A stretch of DNA of 64,000 nucleotides from JAFLCM01 sp964510955 (GTDB lineage Bacteria; Planctomycetota; Phycisphaerae; Phycisphaerales; UBA1924), in NCBI GenBank assembly GCA_964510955.1, contig CAZEDW010000012.1, positions 28,407 to 92,406 of the forward strand, given 5' to 3'. Shown here piece by piece: positions 30,256 to 39,545 of this stretch. The position numbers and the translations under genes are program-made. Position 1 is the first letter of the stretch. Each line of letters starts with the position of its first letter. The notes below the pieces were generated by a model. That model saw only the letters and a list, made by a program, of their open reading frames with translations. It was not told where the DNA came from and did not search any database.

Positions 30256-32100
30256 ATGCCAGCCCGATTGCATCCACGCACGGCCCACCTCATCGTCGCC
30301 GCCTGCTTTGTTGCCGCTGCCACAGGCGCGGCGGTGGGCATCATCTTCCCGATGACCCTGGCGGACTTCCACCTCCGAGGCACGCAGATGGGTGAGCTCA
30401 ACCCGTCCACCCTGCAGGCCTCGACCAACTGCCGGGCGTGTCACGGGAACTTCGACCAGGCCAACGAGCCGAGCTTCACCTGGCAGGGCAGCCTGATGGG
30501 CCAGGCGGGGCGCGACCCCTTGTTCTTCGCGCAGATGACGCTGGCGAATCAGGATGTCTCGAACGCGGGCCACTTCTGCATGCGGTGCCACGTGCCGATG
30601 TCGATGGTCACGAGGCACGCGGTGCCCGCGGACGGATCGGCGCTTTCCTCGCTCGACCGCGACGGCGTGAGCTGCCACCTCTGCCACACGATGGTGGACC
30701 CGATCTACAAGCCCGGCGTCAGCCCTCTCGAGGACGCGCCAATCCTCGCGGGGTTGCTCAGCGGCGCGCCGCAGCATTACGGCAACGCCATGTTCGTCGT
30801 CGACCCCACCGCCACGCGGCGCGGCCCGTTGCCCGACGCGTGGGACGCGCCGCACGGGTTCATCACCTCGGCCTTCCATACCACGGGCGACTTCTGCGGC
30901 ACGTGCCACGAGGTCGGCAATGTCGCCGTGTCTCTCCAGCCCAACGGCACCTACCGCTACAACGCCCTCGACACCCCCGCCCCCTCCGAGAACTGCGGCG
31001 AGCTGTTCCCGCTGGAGCGCACCTACTCGGAGTGGAAGCTCAGCGCCTTCGCCAACGGGGGCGTTGACATGGGCGGGAGGTTCAACGGCACAGGCCCAAC
31101 CGTCGTCAGCACCTGCCAGGACTGCCACATGCCCAAGGCGCAGGCCCAGGCGTGCTCGTTCGGGCCCCAGCGCCCCAACGCGGCGCGTCACGAGTTCGCC
31201 GGCGCTTCGGCCCAGGTGCTCGACATCATCGCGGCGTACACCCAGGGCGACCCCGCGGTCAACCAGAGCGCGCTGGCTCAGGGCCGCGCCGCCGCGGTCT
31301 TGATGCTCCAGCGGGCCGCTTCGCTCCAGGCCAGCCAGGCATCGCAGTGGCTCAACGTGCGGGTGATCAACGAGGGCGGTCACAAGCTGCCCACCGGGCA
31401 CATCGAGGGGCGCCGCGTCTGGGTAAACGTGGCGTTCAAGAACTCGTCGGGCCAGGTCATCGGCGAGCGCGGCGGCTACGACGCCGGGACCGCCACCCTC
31501 GACACCGCCACCACCACGGTGTTCGAGATGCACGTCGGCCTGAGCGCCGACGCGGCCTCTGCGACCGGACTGCCCCAGGGCGAGACGACGCACATGGCCC
31601 TGGCCGACACGATCGTGAAGGACAACCGCATACCGCCGCGCGGCTTCAACAACGCCACATACGCCGCCGCCGGCGCCCCGGCGGTGGGTGCCGCCTACGC
31701 CGACGGGCAGTATTGGGCCGATGTCCCCTACTTTGTTCCGCAGGGGGCAACGAGCGCGGTCGTGAATCTCTATTACCAGAACACCCCGCGCGAGTACATC
31801 GACCACCTCCGCGACGCAAACGTCTCCGACGCCTGGGGCGCCACGCTCCACAACCTATGGACGGCCACGGGGCGCGGGGCGCCGGAGCAGATGGCAACCA
31901 CCTCGATCGCCCTGACGCCACCGTGCCTGGGCGACGTGAACGCCGACCTGACCGTCAACACCAACGACCTCGTGCTCCTGCTCGCCGCGTTCGGGCGGCC
32001 GGTGGCGCCGGGCTCTCTCGTTGACCTGAACGGCGACGGGACCATCGGCACGCCCGACCTGGTCCTGCTGCTGGCGAGGTTCGGCTCGGGATGCCCGTGA
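30256..32100 (+). CDS. Pentaheme c-type cytochrome with C-terminal dockerin-like tail
   Basis: 614 residues. ATG 30256 follows GGAGG. An N-terminal hydrophobic segment (LIVAACFVAAATGAAVGIIF) is a signal or anchor. Five CxxCH heme sites are visible: CRACH (about 58), CMRCH (about 110), CHLCH (about 139), CGTCH (about 214) and CQDCH (about 287). The middle includes NVRVINEGGHKLPTGHIEGR, a pattern known from planctomycete multiheme proteins. The last 60 residues are a dockerin-like pair (DVNADLTVNTNDLVLLLAAF, DLNGDGTIGTPDLVLLLARF) ending FGSGCP. It is presumably an electron carrier outside the cytoplasmic membrane. Its last 10 bases overlap the next gene, a NapH-like ferredoxin protein, a likely partner. 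Heme attachment and direction of electron flow are not shown by sequence. Confidence 0.9.
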   Translation: MPARLHPRTAHLIVAACFVAAATGAAVGIIFPMTLADFHLRGTQMGELNPSTLQASTNCRACHGNFDQANEPSFTWQGSLMGQAGRDPLFFAQMTLANQDVSNAGHFCMRCHVPMSMVTRHAVPADGSALSSLDRDGVSCHLCHTMVDPIYKPGVSPLEDAPILAGLLSGAPQHYGNAMFVVDPTATRRGPLPDAWDAPHGFITSAFHTTGDFCGTCHEVGNVAVSLQPNGTYRYNALDTPAPSENCGELFPLERTYSEWKLSAFANGGVDMGGRFNGTGPTVVSTCQDCHMPKAQAQACSFGPQRPNAARHEFAGASAQVLDIIAAYTQGDPAVNQSALAQGRAAAVLMLQRAASLQASQASQWLNVRVINEGGHKLPTGHIEGRRVWVNVAFKNSSGQVIGERGGYDAGTATLDTATTTVFEMHVGLSADAASATGLPQGETTHMALADTIVKDNRIPPRGFNNATYAAAGAPAVGAAYADGQYWADVPYFVPQGATSAVVNLYYQNTPREYIDHLRDANVSDAWGATLHNLWTATGRGAPEQMATTSIALTPPCLGDVNADLTVNTNDLVLLLAAFGRPVAPGSLVDLNGDGTIGTPDLVLLLARFGSGCP

Positions 32101-34061
32101 TTGTGCGGCGTACAACCCGGTCGGCCCCGACGGCTCGCGCGAAGGAGCGGGTTGTCGCGCTGCCGGTGCTTACGCCGCGCCCGGTGGGCGGGGGTCCCAC
32201 CGCCCGGCACAGCCGGATCGGGCTCTGGCGGGGGGCGGTGCTCACGCTTGTCACCCTGCTGATGGTCGCCCACGTCCTGCACTGGTGGTTCAACGGGCGC
32301 TCGCTCGCTCGGTTCGTGATGTCCGAATCCACCCGCACCATCGAGGCCGGTGAGATCAACCCGGGCTTCTTGCTCTTCACCGGCTCGCTGCTCGTCACGG
32401 CGGTCTTTGGGCGCTTCATGTGCGGCTGGATGTGCCACATGGGCGCCCTGCAGGACCTGTCTGCGTGGCTGCTCCGGCGCTTCGGCGTCCGTCCGCGTGT
32501 GTTCCGCTCCCGGCTCCTCAGCTACGTCCCGATCGGGCTGGCTCTGTACCTCTTCGTCTGGCCCACGCTGCTTCGGACAACGGTCGTGCCCCTGCTGGGC
32601 TGGGCGGGCCTGGTCAGCGCCGACCCCGCCGCGCGAGCCGGCTTCCCCGGCTTCTCGCTCGATTTGCACACCGAGCGCATGTGGGACGGCCTGCCAGCGC
32701 TGGCGTCGGCGATCCCGTTCCTGCTCGTCTGCGGCTGCGCCACCGTCTTCTTTCTCGGCGCTCGCGGCCTGTGCCGCTATGGGTGCCCGTACGGCGGTTT
32801 CCTGCTCCCGGCGGCCAGGCTGGCCCCGATCCGCGTCAAGGCTGACCTGACGCGCTGCGACCAGTGCGGGCTCTGCACGTCGATCTGCACCGCCGGGGTG
32901 CGGGTCCACGACCAGGTCCGCGAGCTCGGGTCGGTCGCGGACCACAACTGCATCCGGAGCCTCGACTGCGTGACCGCGTGCCCGCAACGGGCGCTCTCAC
33001 TGGGGCTGGCGCCGCGGACCGCCCCCGGCGCCGGCACCGCCCCGCGGTACGACCTGACGCTGCCGGAAGAACTCGCGTGCGTCGGCGCGTTCATGGCGGT
33101 CTTCCTCCTGACCCGCGGCCTGTACAACCTCATCCCGATGCTCATGGCCGGCACGCTCGGCGTGCTGGCGGCGTTCATCACCTGGAAAACGCTGCGCTTG
33201 TTCCGCGATCAGAACGTCCGGCTCGGCCCCTGGCAGCTCCGGCTGCACGGGCGCCTCCGTCCGCCCGCGGCGGCGCTGCTCTCGCTTTCGGCGCTCTGCG
33301 CGATGGGCGTCGTCCACACCGGCATCGTCCGCGCCGTGCTACTGCTGGCGGAGCGTCAAGATGACAAGGTCAGGGTGTCATTCGACGCCGCCGTCGCCGG
33401 AGGCGTGCCGCCCGAAGACAGCCGGGCGGCCCGGAGCGCCCGAGATCTGTACACCCTGGCTCGCCCCCTGTGGCGCGGCGGCATCGCGCTGGCCGACACG
33501 CCGGAGGCGGGCTTCCGCCTCGCCTGGATGCTGCTGGTCTGCGGGGACAGCGACGGGGCACTCGACCTGCTCACGAGCATGTCGCACGACGACTCCACAC
33601 GCGACACGGCCGCTTTCCAGGCGGCGCGCCTGCTGCTGGCGCTGTCGCGCCCGGGCGACGCCGAGCGCGTGCTCCAGGCCGCCGTGGACGCCGACCCGCG
33701 AGCATTCGCCTCGCGGGACCTTCTCGCCAACCTCTGGCTGGGAACCGGACGCCACGAGCGCGCCGAGTCCTTGTACCGCGCCATCCTGGCGCGGCGCCCC
33801 GGCGACACGCAGGCCCGCGCCGGCTTGGGTCGAGCCGCGTTCGCCGCCGGGCGACACGACGAAGCCGTGGCGACCCTGCGGGACGCCGCCCGATCCACGC
33901 CCGAGAACCCCGACATCCGGCGCGACTACGCCCTGGCACTGTGTGCCACCGGCAAGCCGCGGGAGGCGGCGTTCGAGCTCGAATCCGCGGCCCGGGCCCG
34001 GCCCGCCCGGGCGCCCGAGCTCCGCGCGCTTGCCCAGCAAATCCGCGATCAGTCCCGCTGA
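32091..34061 (+). CDS. NapH/NosR-like membrane iron-sulfur protein with C-terminal TPRs
   Basis: 656 residues. The N-terminal half has four to five membrane helices and the Cys motifs of NapH/MauN/NosR-type proteins: GRFMCGWMCHMGALQD (about 107) and CRYGCPYGG (about 227). A ferredoxin-like region follows with CDQCGLCTSIC (about 256) and CIRSLDCVTACPQ (about 286), likely two [4Fe-4S] clusters, the second with unusual spacing. Two more membrane helices follow (about 325-360 and 395-420), then TPR-type helices to the end (about 470-656). NapH-like proteins pass electrons from quinol or ferredoxin to periplasmic carriers. The TPR tail is unusual for the family. The start ATG lies inside the cytochrome gene's last codons. 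Confidence 0.85.
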   Translation: MPVIVRRTTRSAPTARAKERVVALPVLTPRPVGGGPTARHSRIGLWRGAVLTLVTLLMVAHVLHWWFNGRSLARFVMSESTRTIEAGEINPGFLLFTGSLLVTAVFGRFMCGWMCHMGALQDLSAWLLRRFGVRPRVFRSRLLSYVPIGLALYLFVWPTLLRTTVVPLLGWAGLVSADPAARAGFPGFSLDLHTERMWDGLPALASAIPFLLVCGCATVFFLGARGLCRYGCPYGGFLLPAARLAPIRVKADLTRCDQCGLCTSICTAGVRVHDQVRELGSVADHNCIRSLDCVTACPQRALSLGLAPRTAPGAGTAPRYDLTLPEELACVGAFMAVFLLTRGLYNLIPMLMAGTLGVLAAFITWKTLRLFRDQNVRLGPWQLRLHGRLRPPAAALLSLSALCAMGVVHTGIVRAVLLLAERQDDKVRVSFDAAVAGGVPPEDSRAARSARDLYTLARPLWRGGIALADTPEAGFRLAWMLLVCGDSDGALDLLTSMSHDDSTRDTAAFQAARLLLALSRPGDAERVLQAAVDADPRAFASRDLLANLWLGTGRHERAESLYRAILARRPGDTQARAGLGRAAFAAGRHDEAVATLRDAARSTPENPDIRRDYALALCATGKPREAAFELESAARARPARAPELRALAQQIRDQSR

Positions 34062-34386
34062 CGCAGCGCCACGCGGTCGATCGCTGAATCAGATCGCGAC
34101 CGGCTCCGAACCCGCGTGAAACCACCGCCGGATGGCGGCCCAGCGTGCAACGGCAGTCACCGCCGCGCTGCCGGGCAGGCCGCCGGCGCCCGGGGACGCG
34201 AGTGGGCGTCGCTCATGGCGGCCCCATCGACGTCTCACGGCGGAGGCTCGGAGTTGCCGGCTGTCCTCCGTATGGAGAAATCTCGGGAATCCGGCGACAA
34301 CTCGATTGCTCGCCCCACGCCCAGGGGTTACATTCGATTCATGGAGGTCGGCGCGCCGTGGGCGCGCCACGAAACAGGAGGGAAAC
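34062..34386. other. Intergenic region with candidate promoter and leader hairpin
   Basis: 325 bp upstream of the PEP-CTERM-like gene at 34387. It holds the candidate promoter at 34306-34334, a hairpin made of two GGCGCGCC copies (34350-34357 and 34361-34368) and the Shine-Dalgarno AGGAGGG. No gene was recognised in 34062-34300. Confidence 0.45.
34306..34334 (+). promoter_or_regulatory. Candidate promoter TTGCTC-N17-TACATT
   Basis: TTGCTC (34306-34311) and TACATT (34329-34334) lie 17 bases apart, about 50 bases before the gene start. The layout matches the candidates at 7634 and 30154. A GGCGCGCC hairpin lies between it and the Shine-Dalgarno. Confidence 0.4.
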
Positions 34387-35127
34387 ATGAAGACGACATG
34401 GTGTCTGTCCGCGCTGGCGCTTCTGGGTGTGCACGCCGAGGCGAGCGTGCTCTTCTTCACCGACCACGCGCTGTTCGACCAGAACAACGCCCTCAACGGC
34501 AAGGTGCTCAAGGGCATCGAGACCTTTGAGGAGTCTCAGGCGCAGGAGGGCGAAAAGCTGCCGTTCCCCAACCCGCTGATGAACGGCCTGCCGCGCCCGT
34601 CCTTCCCCAACGGCATCGACGCCCCCAACCTTGTCATCCAGACCAACATCACGCCCGGCCCCTGCCCGCCGACGCCCAACCCGTCCGGCAACGCCCGGGC
34701 GCTGTGGGTCAACGGCGCCAACTTCATCAACTCCAACAGCATCAAGATCGGCACCGACGAGTTCCTGTACAACCTGTTCTCCAGCCTGGACCTGATCTTC
34801 ACCACGCACGACAAGACCGCCATCGGGCTGGAAGTGTCCACCTTTGCCGGGTTCAACCAGGGCCACCAGGGATTCATCTTCTGCGCCTACGACCAGTTCG
34901 ACAACGTGCTGGGGACGTACCTCCTGAACGGGGCCACGCCGGTAGAACCCAGCAAGAGCTTCTTCGGAGTCTGGTCCAGCACCCCGATCGCGCGCCTCAA
35001 CGTCTGGGGCATCTTTGATGTCCCCCAGCCGTTCGCGGTGGACGACATCGAGATGTGGGTGCCCTCACCCGGCGCGGCGGGCTTGATGCTCGTGGGCGGC
35101 GCGGCGGCATTCCGACGTCGCCGGTGA
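34387..35127 (+). CDS. Secreted PEP-CTERM-like protein of unknown function
   Basis: 246 residues. ATG 34387 follows AGGAGGG; the frame is open upstream but the signal peptide starts here (MKTTWCLSALALLGVHAEAS). The body is beta-rich (AIGLEVSTFAGFNQGHQGFI, CAYDQFDNVLGTYLLNG, ARLNVWGIFDVPQPFAVDDI), the pattern of many PEP-CTERM proteins with a jelly-roll domain. The C-terminus is VPSPG, a hydrophobic stretch (AAGLMLVGGAAAF) and RRRR. It is a single-gene unit with its own candidate promoter. Role unknown; surface display through the sorting tail is inferred. Confidence 0.83.
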   Translation: MKTTWCLSALALLGVHAEASVLFFTDHALFDQNNALNGKVLKGIETFEESQAQEGEKLPFPNPLMNGLPRPSFPNGIDAPNLVIQTNITPGPCPPTPNPSGNARALWVNGANFINSNSIKIGTDEFLYNLFSSLDLIFTTHDKTAIGLEVSTFAGFNQGHQGFIFCAYDQFDNVLGTYLLNGATPVEPSKSFFGVWSSTPIARLNVWGIFDVPQPFAVDDIEMWVPSPGAAGLMLVGGAAAFRRRR

Positions 35128-35297
35128 AAGGCTGAAACCACCAGTCTGCGGCCTCGAACGCACGTCACCGATGTTCGCCCACGGTGATCGGCGTGGCGGA
35201 ACGCTGCTGCGCGCCCGCCCACCGACTCGCCCAGAGCAGCAAGTCGGCGCCGCATCGCGCGGTTCCCGATGTCACCCGGCGATCCGCGCAGACGTGA

Positions 35298-36323
35298 TCA
35301 TCCGCAGGTGTGCCCGAACTGCACCAGCAGCGCCGTGAGATCGGCGGTGTTGATGGTGCCGTCGTGATTGATATCCACGCCCGCCGCCGCGGACCCCGTC
35401 GGTGCGCTCTGCCCGAACTTGACCAGCAGCGCGGTGAGGTCCGCGGTGCCCACGGTGCCGTCACCGTTCAGGTCCGCCGCGCAGGCGGGGGCCAGCGCGT
35501 AGCCGATCACGTCCATCACACGGAAATCGGTGACCGAAACCGGGTGCACAACGCCGCTGGAGGCGAACTGGTTAAAAGAGTCGGGTGAAGCGCTGTCCCA
35601 GTCGTCAAGGTCGATCTGGTTGCTGTAGAAGCGCAGTGCCGCCGCACCTCCGTTGGGCGAGAAGTAGACATTGGTCGGCGGCGTGCCCGAGAGGTTGCGC
35701 ACGCCGGCGGCGGTGTACCTGAACAGGTCGTGCGGCACATACAGGAAGTTGGGAGACCGGTTGAGCCCTGAGATGCGCCCCATGATCTCCGAGAACTCGT
35801 GCGCCGCCAGCCCGATGAAGTCGAACTTCCCCGCCACCCCGCGGTTGTTCGGATCGAACGTGAACGAGTGCCCCGCGCCGAAGGTGAACGTGCCGTCCGA
35901 CGCCGCGTCACTGGCGGGGCGCTGTCCCAGCGCCTTGGCCAGCGCGAAGTTGAGGGCGAAGTTCCCTCCACCGGTCGGATCGGTGGCGCCGAGGCTCGCC
36001 ACGGCGGTGGCGTCGTCGGGCGTGGTCGCCGCCGCCGCGAGGAACCCTTTCACCTGAGCGTAGGAGTAGAACCCCTGGATGAACGAGGTGCTGCTGCCGA
36101 ACGTGGTCGTCCCCGCCTGCGCCACCACCCGGATGCGAACCGTGATCGCGTTGGTGTAATGGCTGGCGAACAGGTTGGCGGCGTAGGTGCACGCCGACTG
36201 GATCGCCGCGGAGTTTGGGTTGCTCGTCACCGTGCTGTCAAAGGTCAGCACGATGGTCATGGCCTGGGCGGTGGCCGCGTTGACGAGCAGAGCACCCAGC
36301 GCGGTCGCGAGCGATCGTTTCAT
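35298..36323 (-). CDS. Secreted NF038122-type metalloprotease-like protein with dockerin-like tail
   Basis: 341 residues. ATG 36323 follows GGGAGA; the signal peptide is MKRSLATALGALLVNAATAQ. The body resembles the family of planctomycete/cyanobacterial proteins with a probable zinc-protease fold: IVLTFDSTV at the start, YTNAITVRIRVV, FIGLAAHEFSEIMGR (about 190) and DLDDWDSASPDSFNQF. The HEFSE motif keeps His-Glu but the second His of a classical HExxH is replaced by Met, so peptidase activity is uncertain. The tail is a dockerin-like pair (DLNGDGTVGTADLTALLVKF, DINHDGTINTADLTALLVQF) with a Cys before it and ending FGHTCG. Confidence 0.83.
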   Translation of the reverse strand: MKRSLATALGALLVNAATAQAMTIVLTFDSTVTSNPNSAAIQSACTYAANLFASHYTNAITVRIRVVAQAGTTTFGSSTSFIQGFYSYAQVKGFLAAAATTPDDATAVASLGATDPTGGGNFALNFALAKALGQRPASDAASDGTFTFGAGHSFTFDPNNRGVAGKFDFIGLAAHEFSEIMGRISGLNRSPNFLYVPHDLFRYTAAGVRNLSGTPPTNVYFSPNGGAAALRFYSNQIDLDDWDSASPDSFNQFASSGVVHPVSVTDFRVMDVIGYALAPACAADLNGDGTVGTADLTALLVKFGQSAPTGSAAAGVDINHDGTINTADLTALLVQFGHTCG

Positions 36324-36436
36324 GGCAGTATCTCCCGTGCGGCGAGAATCGCCGAGCACGCCCAGCGTAACTGTCCGATCCGGCAAACTCAACAGAATTC
36401 CAGATCAAAGTGCACGCCGGTACCGGCACGGGCCCC

Positions 36437-37384
36437 TCACACCGACCTGTAGAGGTCGGTCGACAGGTACTTCATCCCCGTGTCGCACACCACCGTCACG
36501 ACCGTCGCGCCCTCACCCAGCCGCTGGGCCACCCGCAGCGCGGCCACCACGTTCGCCCCCGTCGACGTCCCCGCCAGGATCGCCTCCTCGCGGGCCAGGC
36601 GGCGCGCCATCGCCTTGGCCTCCTCGGTCGAGACTTTCGCGATCTCGCTCGGCACGCGCGGGTCCCACAGCGGAACCACGAACCCGGCCCCGATCCCCTC
36701 GATCCTGTGAACCCCCGTCGGCCCGCCCGACAGCACCGCCGACTCGCTCGGCTCGACCGCCGTGACATGCACCCACGGCGAGCGCTGGCGCAACCGCTCG
36801 CCAATGCCCCTGAGCGATGCCCCGGTCCCAACGCTCTGCACGAACGCGTCCACGCGCCCCTGGGTCTGCTCCCAGATCTCCTCGGCCATTACCCGGTACG
36901 CCGCCAACTGGTCGCTGTTGTTGAGCTGATCGGTCCAGAACCCGCCGACCCGCTCGCGGATCTGGCGCGCCGTCTCCACCATGCTCCGCGTCAGCGCAGC
37001 GTCCATCCCCCCGTTCACGCTCTTCACCAGCGTCAGCTCCGCCCCCAGCGCCCGCATGTGCTCGAGCTTCTGCGGGCTGAACGCGTCCGACGACACGATG
37101 TGCAAGGGGTACCGCTTCGCCGCGCACACCAGCGCCAGCGACACCCCCGTGCTCCCGCCCGTGTACTCGACGACGGACCCGCCCGCCTTCAACCGCCCGT
37201 CCCGCTCGGCGGCCTCGATCATCGCCAGGGCCATCCGGTCCTTCATGCTCCCGGTGGGGTTCTCGGATTCCAGCTTGACGAGCACCCGCGCGGAACCCGC
37301 AGGGACGATGCTCTCCAGCGCGACGAGCGGCGTGCGCCCGATGCGCTCGAGGATCGAATGACATACAGCGGTGCCTGCTGCCAT
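36437..37384 (-). CDS. Cysteine synthase family PLP enzyme
   Basis: 315 residues, the usual length of O-acetylserine sulfhydrylase (CysK/CysM), fold type II PLP enzyme. Motifs: IGRTPLVALE, the PLP Lys in NPTGSMKDRMA (about 48), TGGSTGVSLALV (phosphate-binding region equivalent to TSGNTG, here with a Ser for Asn), FVQSVGTGASLRGIG (the GTGG loop is GTGA) and TSTGANVVAAL. The enzyme would make cysteine from O-acetylserine and sulfide. The departures from CysK in the TSGNTG and GTGG loops leave other beta-replacement substrates possible. ATG 37384 was chosen by homology; the frame is open upstream. It stands alone. Confidence 0.88.
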   Translation of the reverse strand: MAAGTAVCHSILERIGRTPLVALESIVPAGSARVLVKLESENPTGSMKDRMALAMIEAAERDGRLKAGGSVVEYTGGSTGVSLALVCAAKRYPLHIVSSDAFSPQKLEHMRALGAELTLVKSVNGGMDAALTRSMVETARQIRERVGGFWTDQLNNSDQLAAYRVMAEEIWEQTQGRVDAFVQSVGTGASLRGIGERLRQRSPWVHVTAVEPSESAVLSGGPTGVHRIEGIGAGFVVPLWDPRVPSEIAKVSTEEAKAMARRLAREEAILAGTSTGANVVAALRVAQRLGEGATVVTVVCDTGMKYLSTDLYRSV

Positions 37385-37499
37385 GGTGCGAAGGGTAACC
37401 GCACCCACCCCGAACCGGTAGCAGACGTTGGGTGTATGCAAACGCCCGTGCGAGCGTCGACGGATGGCCAGACACTGCTTCTCTCGCGCATCGCGTCGT

Positions 37500-37517
37500 G
37501 CTCTCGAAGACGAGAGC
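37500..37517. repeat. CTCTCG stem-loop, relative of the repeats after rny
   Basis: GCTCTCG (37500-37506), loop AAGA, CGAGAGC (37511-37517). The stem sequence matches the core of the hairpins at 3865-3888 and 3913-3938, so it is probably a third copy of a small dispersed palindrome. It lies between two minus-strand genes. Confidence 0.55.
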
Positions 37518-37560
37518 TTGCCGCGCGAGATGGGGGCCGCCGAACGGAACCCCGGCCAGT

Positions 37561-38349
37561 TCACCGACGCCGGCGCCGCACCGAGCGCAAAGCCCCGATC
37601 CCCAGCACGCCAGCGGAGCCCGGCGAGGGTGAGAGAACCACGTTGACGCGGGCCCGGCTGCTGCTGTGGCCAACGGCGCCCGAGATATCCCACGAGTTCG
37701 AGACGACCGCTTCCATGCGGTAGATTCCCGTCTGCAGGAACGGCGCGATGCCGATGAGGTCGTGGCTGTCGACGTTGACGCCCGTTGACGCTGACGAGAG
37801 CTCGAAGAGGAGGTTCTCGTTCTGGTCGAACAGACGGAACATCGCCGAGCGGGTTTCCGTGGCCAGGTCAAGCTGGTTCTGGGAAGCGAGGGTGCTGTAC
37901 CCCGCCGAAACCTGACCAGTCATGCGGATCAGGCCCGGGGAGGTGAGCTGGAAGCGAAGCGAGAGCGTCTCCGTCGATGTTCCGCTGATGGCCGTGTCCA
38001 AGGTCACCGACTGGCCCTGGGTCCGGGCGTCGGCTTCGAACCCGAACTGGTTGAACTGCGGGATCCGCTGCGTCCCGGCGAAATACTTCACCTCGCTCAT
38101 CGAACCCCCGGCGGCCGCCTGGATGGGGCTTGTGTAACTCCAGAGATGCGCATCCGGCGCCGACTGGCTCTGCGAGATAGCGTCGGTCACATCTGGGTTG
38201 GGCGGCTGCAGCACGTGATGCGAGTAGCTCGCCGTCCACTGCTGATCGAGCACCGTCACGGTGTACGTCTGAGCGTTCGCTCTCGCGCATGCCAACGCGA
38301 GCACGGCGCAAGCGCACACCTGCATCCTCGGACCATTGAGCTTCAGCAT
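37561..38349 (-). CDS. Secreted PEP-CTERM-like protein of unknown function
   Basis: 262 residues. ATG 38349 follows GAGGAGGG; the signal peptide (MQVCACAVLALACARANAQ) ends in ANAQ. The body is beta-rich with no family recognised (QWTASYSHHV, TETLSLRFQLTSPGLIRMTG, TGVNVDSHDLIGIAPFLQTG). The C-terminus is SPSPG, a hydrophobic segment (SAGVLGIGAL) and RSVRRRRR, a PEP-CTERM-like sorting tail. Four proteins in the window share this end. It probably is a surface or matrix protein. Confidence 0.8.
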   Translation of the reverse strand: MLKLNGPRMQVCACAVLALACARANAQTYTVTVLDQQWTASYSHHVLQPPNPDVTDAISQSQSAPDAHLWSYTSPIQAAAGGSMSEVKYFAGTQRIPQFNQFGFEADARTQGQSVTLDTAISGTSTETLSLRFQLTSPGLIRMTGQVSAGYSTLASQNQLDLATETRSAMFRLFDQNENLLFELSSASTGVNVDSHDLIGIAPFLQTGIYRMEAVVSNSWDISGAVGHSSSRARVNVVLSPSPGSAGVLGIGALRSVRRRRR

Positions 38350-38525
38350 GTTCCCTCCTCGCGAAGCGCCAGAATAGCTCGCAAATTATGACCCACGTAC
38401 CCCCCCCGCTACTCACAATGGACAGGTCCCGAAATCGGGGGCAGACACCGCCGCCGAGCCTCCCGCCGACTTTGCCCCACAGGTGCAGCACCCTCGTCAA
38501 CCCGGGCGCACCACGCCCGCCACCC

Positions 38526-39455
38526 TCACGCCCCGCCTCCCCCCCTCCCCACCGGCCGCACCACGTACACCGCCGCGTACATCCCCGCCACCTCCTCCCG
38601 GTGCACGGTCTTCGCCGGGTACGCCGGGTTCAACGGCTGCAGCCGGATGAACTCGCCGCCCTCGCGCTGCTCGAAGTACACCCGCTTGAAGGTCGTCTCG
38701 CTGTTGCGCTCGAAGCGCACGAAGCAGTCGCTGCCCTCGGCTGTCGGCGCCTCGGGTGAGAACACCACGATGTCGCCCTCGCGGTAGACCGGCATCATCG
38801 AATCGCCGCACACCCGGGCCCCGAACGCGTCGGTGTCGGCCACGTCCGGGACGCTCACATAGTCGTCGGCGACCCGCGCCGGATAGCTCAGGTCGGTGAA
38901 CTCAGTGGGGTAGCCCGCGGCCACCTTGTTGATGACCGGCACTTGCATCGGCAGCACACCCAGCAGCCTGGCGCCCCCGGGCGCAGCGTAGCTCGCGCCC
39001 CGGGACGCGCCGCCGTTGCCGTTCGCGGCCCGGCCCCCGCCCCCACCATCCGCGATCGCGCCCGCGCCGCCGGGCCTGGCGCCGGCGCCCATGCTCAGCG
39101 TATCGACGATTCTGCCCAGCTCGCCGCGACGGAAAACCTCGTCCACGCCGTCACGCTTCAGAAGCTCCGCCAGCCGCTTGGCCAAACGCCCGTGCTCTTC
39201 GAGCGAGCGCACCTGCTCGCGGACCTCCGACGGCGTCGCCTGCCAGCCGCCCGCCAGCACCAGCGTCCCCGCCGGCATCTGCAGCGCCCGCTCCAGACGC
39301 TCGAGCAGGTCCTTCGAAGGCACGCTCGAACGCCGGTCATTCTCGATGGTGGACAGATAGCCCTTGGTACAGCCCGCGCGGTCCGCCACCTGCTGCAGCG
39401 TCAGGCCCAGCTGGTGTCGTCGTTGGCGGATCGTGGCGGCAAGGTTGAGGATCAT
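38526..39455 (-). CDS. XRE-family HTH repressor with S24 (LexA/CI-type) peptidase domain
   Basis: 309 residues. The start is ATG 39455, directly before the HTH; the longer frame would add a Pro-rich stretch. Residues 1-65 form an XRE helix-turn-helix (TIRQRRHQLGLTLQQVADRA, YLSTIENDRR). A Gly/Ala-rich linker follows (about 135-170). The S24 domain has an Ala-Gly self-cleavage site (VAAGYPTEF, about 179), the catalytic Ser in CGDSMMPVYREGDIV (about 218) and Lys in TFKRVYFE (about 255). All parts needed for RecA-stimulated self-cleavage are present. It diverges from the terminase-containing gene set and is probably its repressor, lifted on DNA damage; that is inference from family and position. 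Confidence 0.9.
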   Translation of the reverse strand: MILNLAATIRQRRHQLGLTLQQVADRAGCTKGYLSTIENDRRSSVPSKDLLERLERALQMPAGTLVLAGGWQATPSEVREQVRSLEEHGRLAKRLAELLKRDGVDEVFRRGELGRIVDTLSMGAGARPGGAGAIADGGGGGRAANGNGGASRGASYAAPGGARLLGVLPMQVPVINKVAAGYPTEFTDLSYPARVADDYVSVPDVADTDAFGARVCGDSMMPVYREGDIVVFSPEAPTAEGSDCFVRFERNSETTFKRVYFEQREGGEFIRLQPLNPAYPAKTVHREEVAGMYAAVYVVRPVGRGGGGA

Positions 39456-39545
39456 GGCATTCCGGTGGCCCGCGTCGGGGTGTCGCGGGCCTGGCGCCGG
39501 GTTTTTTGCCTCGGTGACCTGACCCGTGCGCAATCTTCTGGCTAT

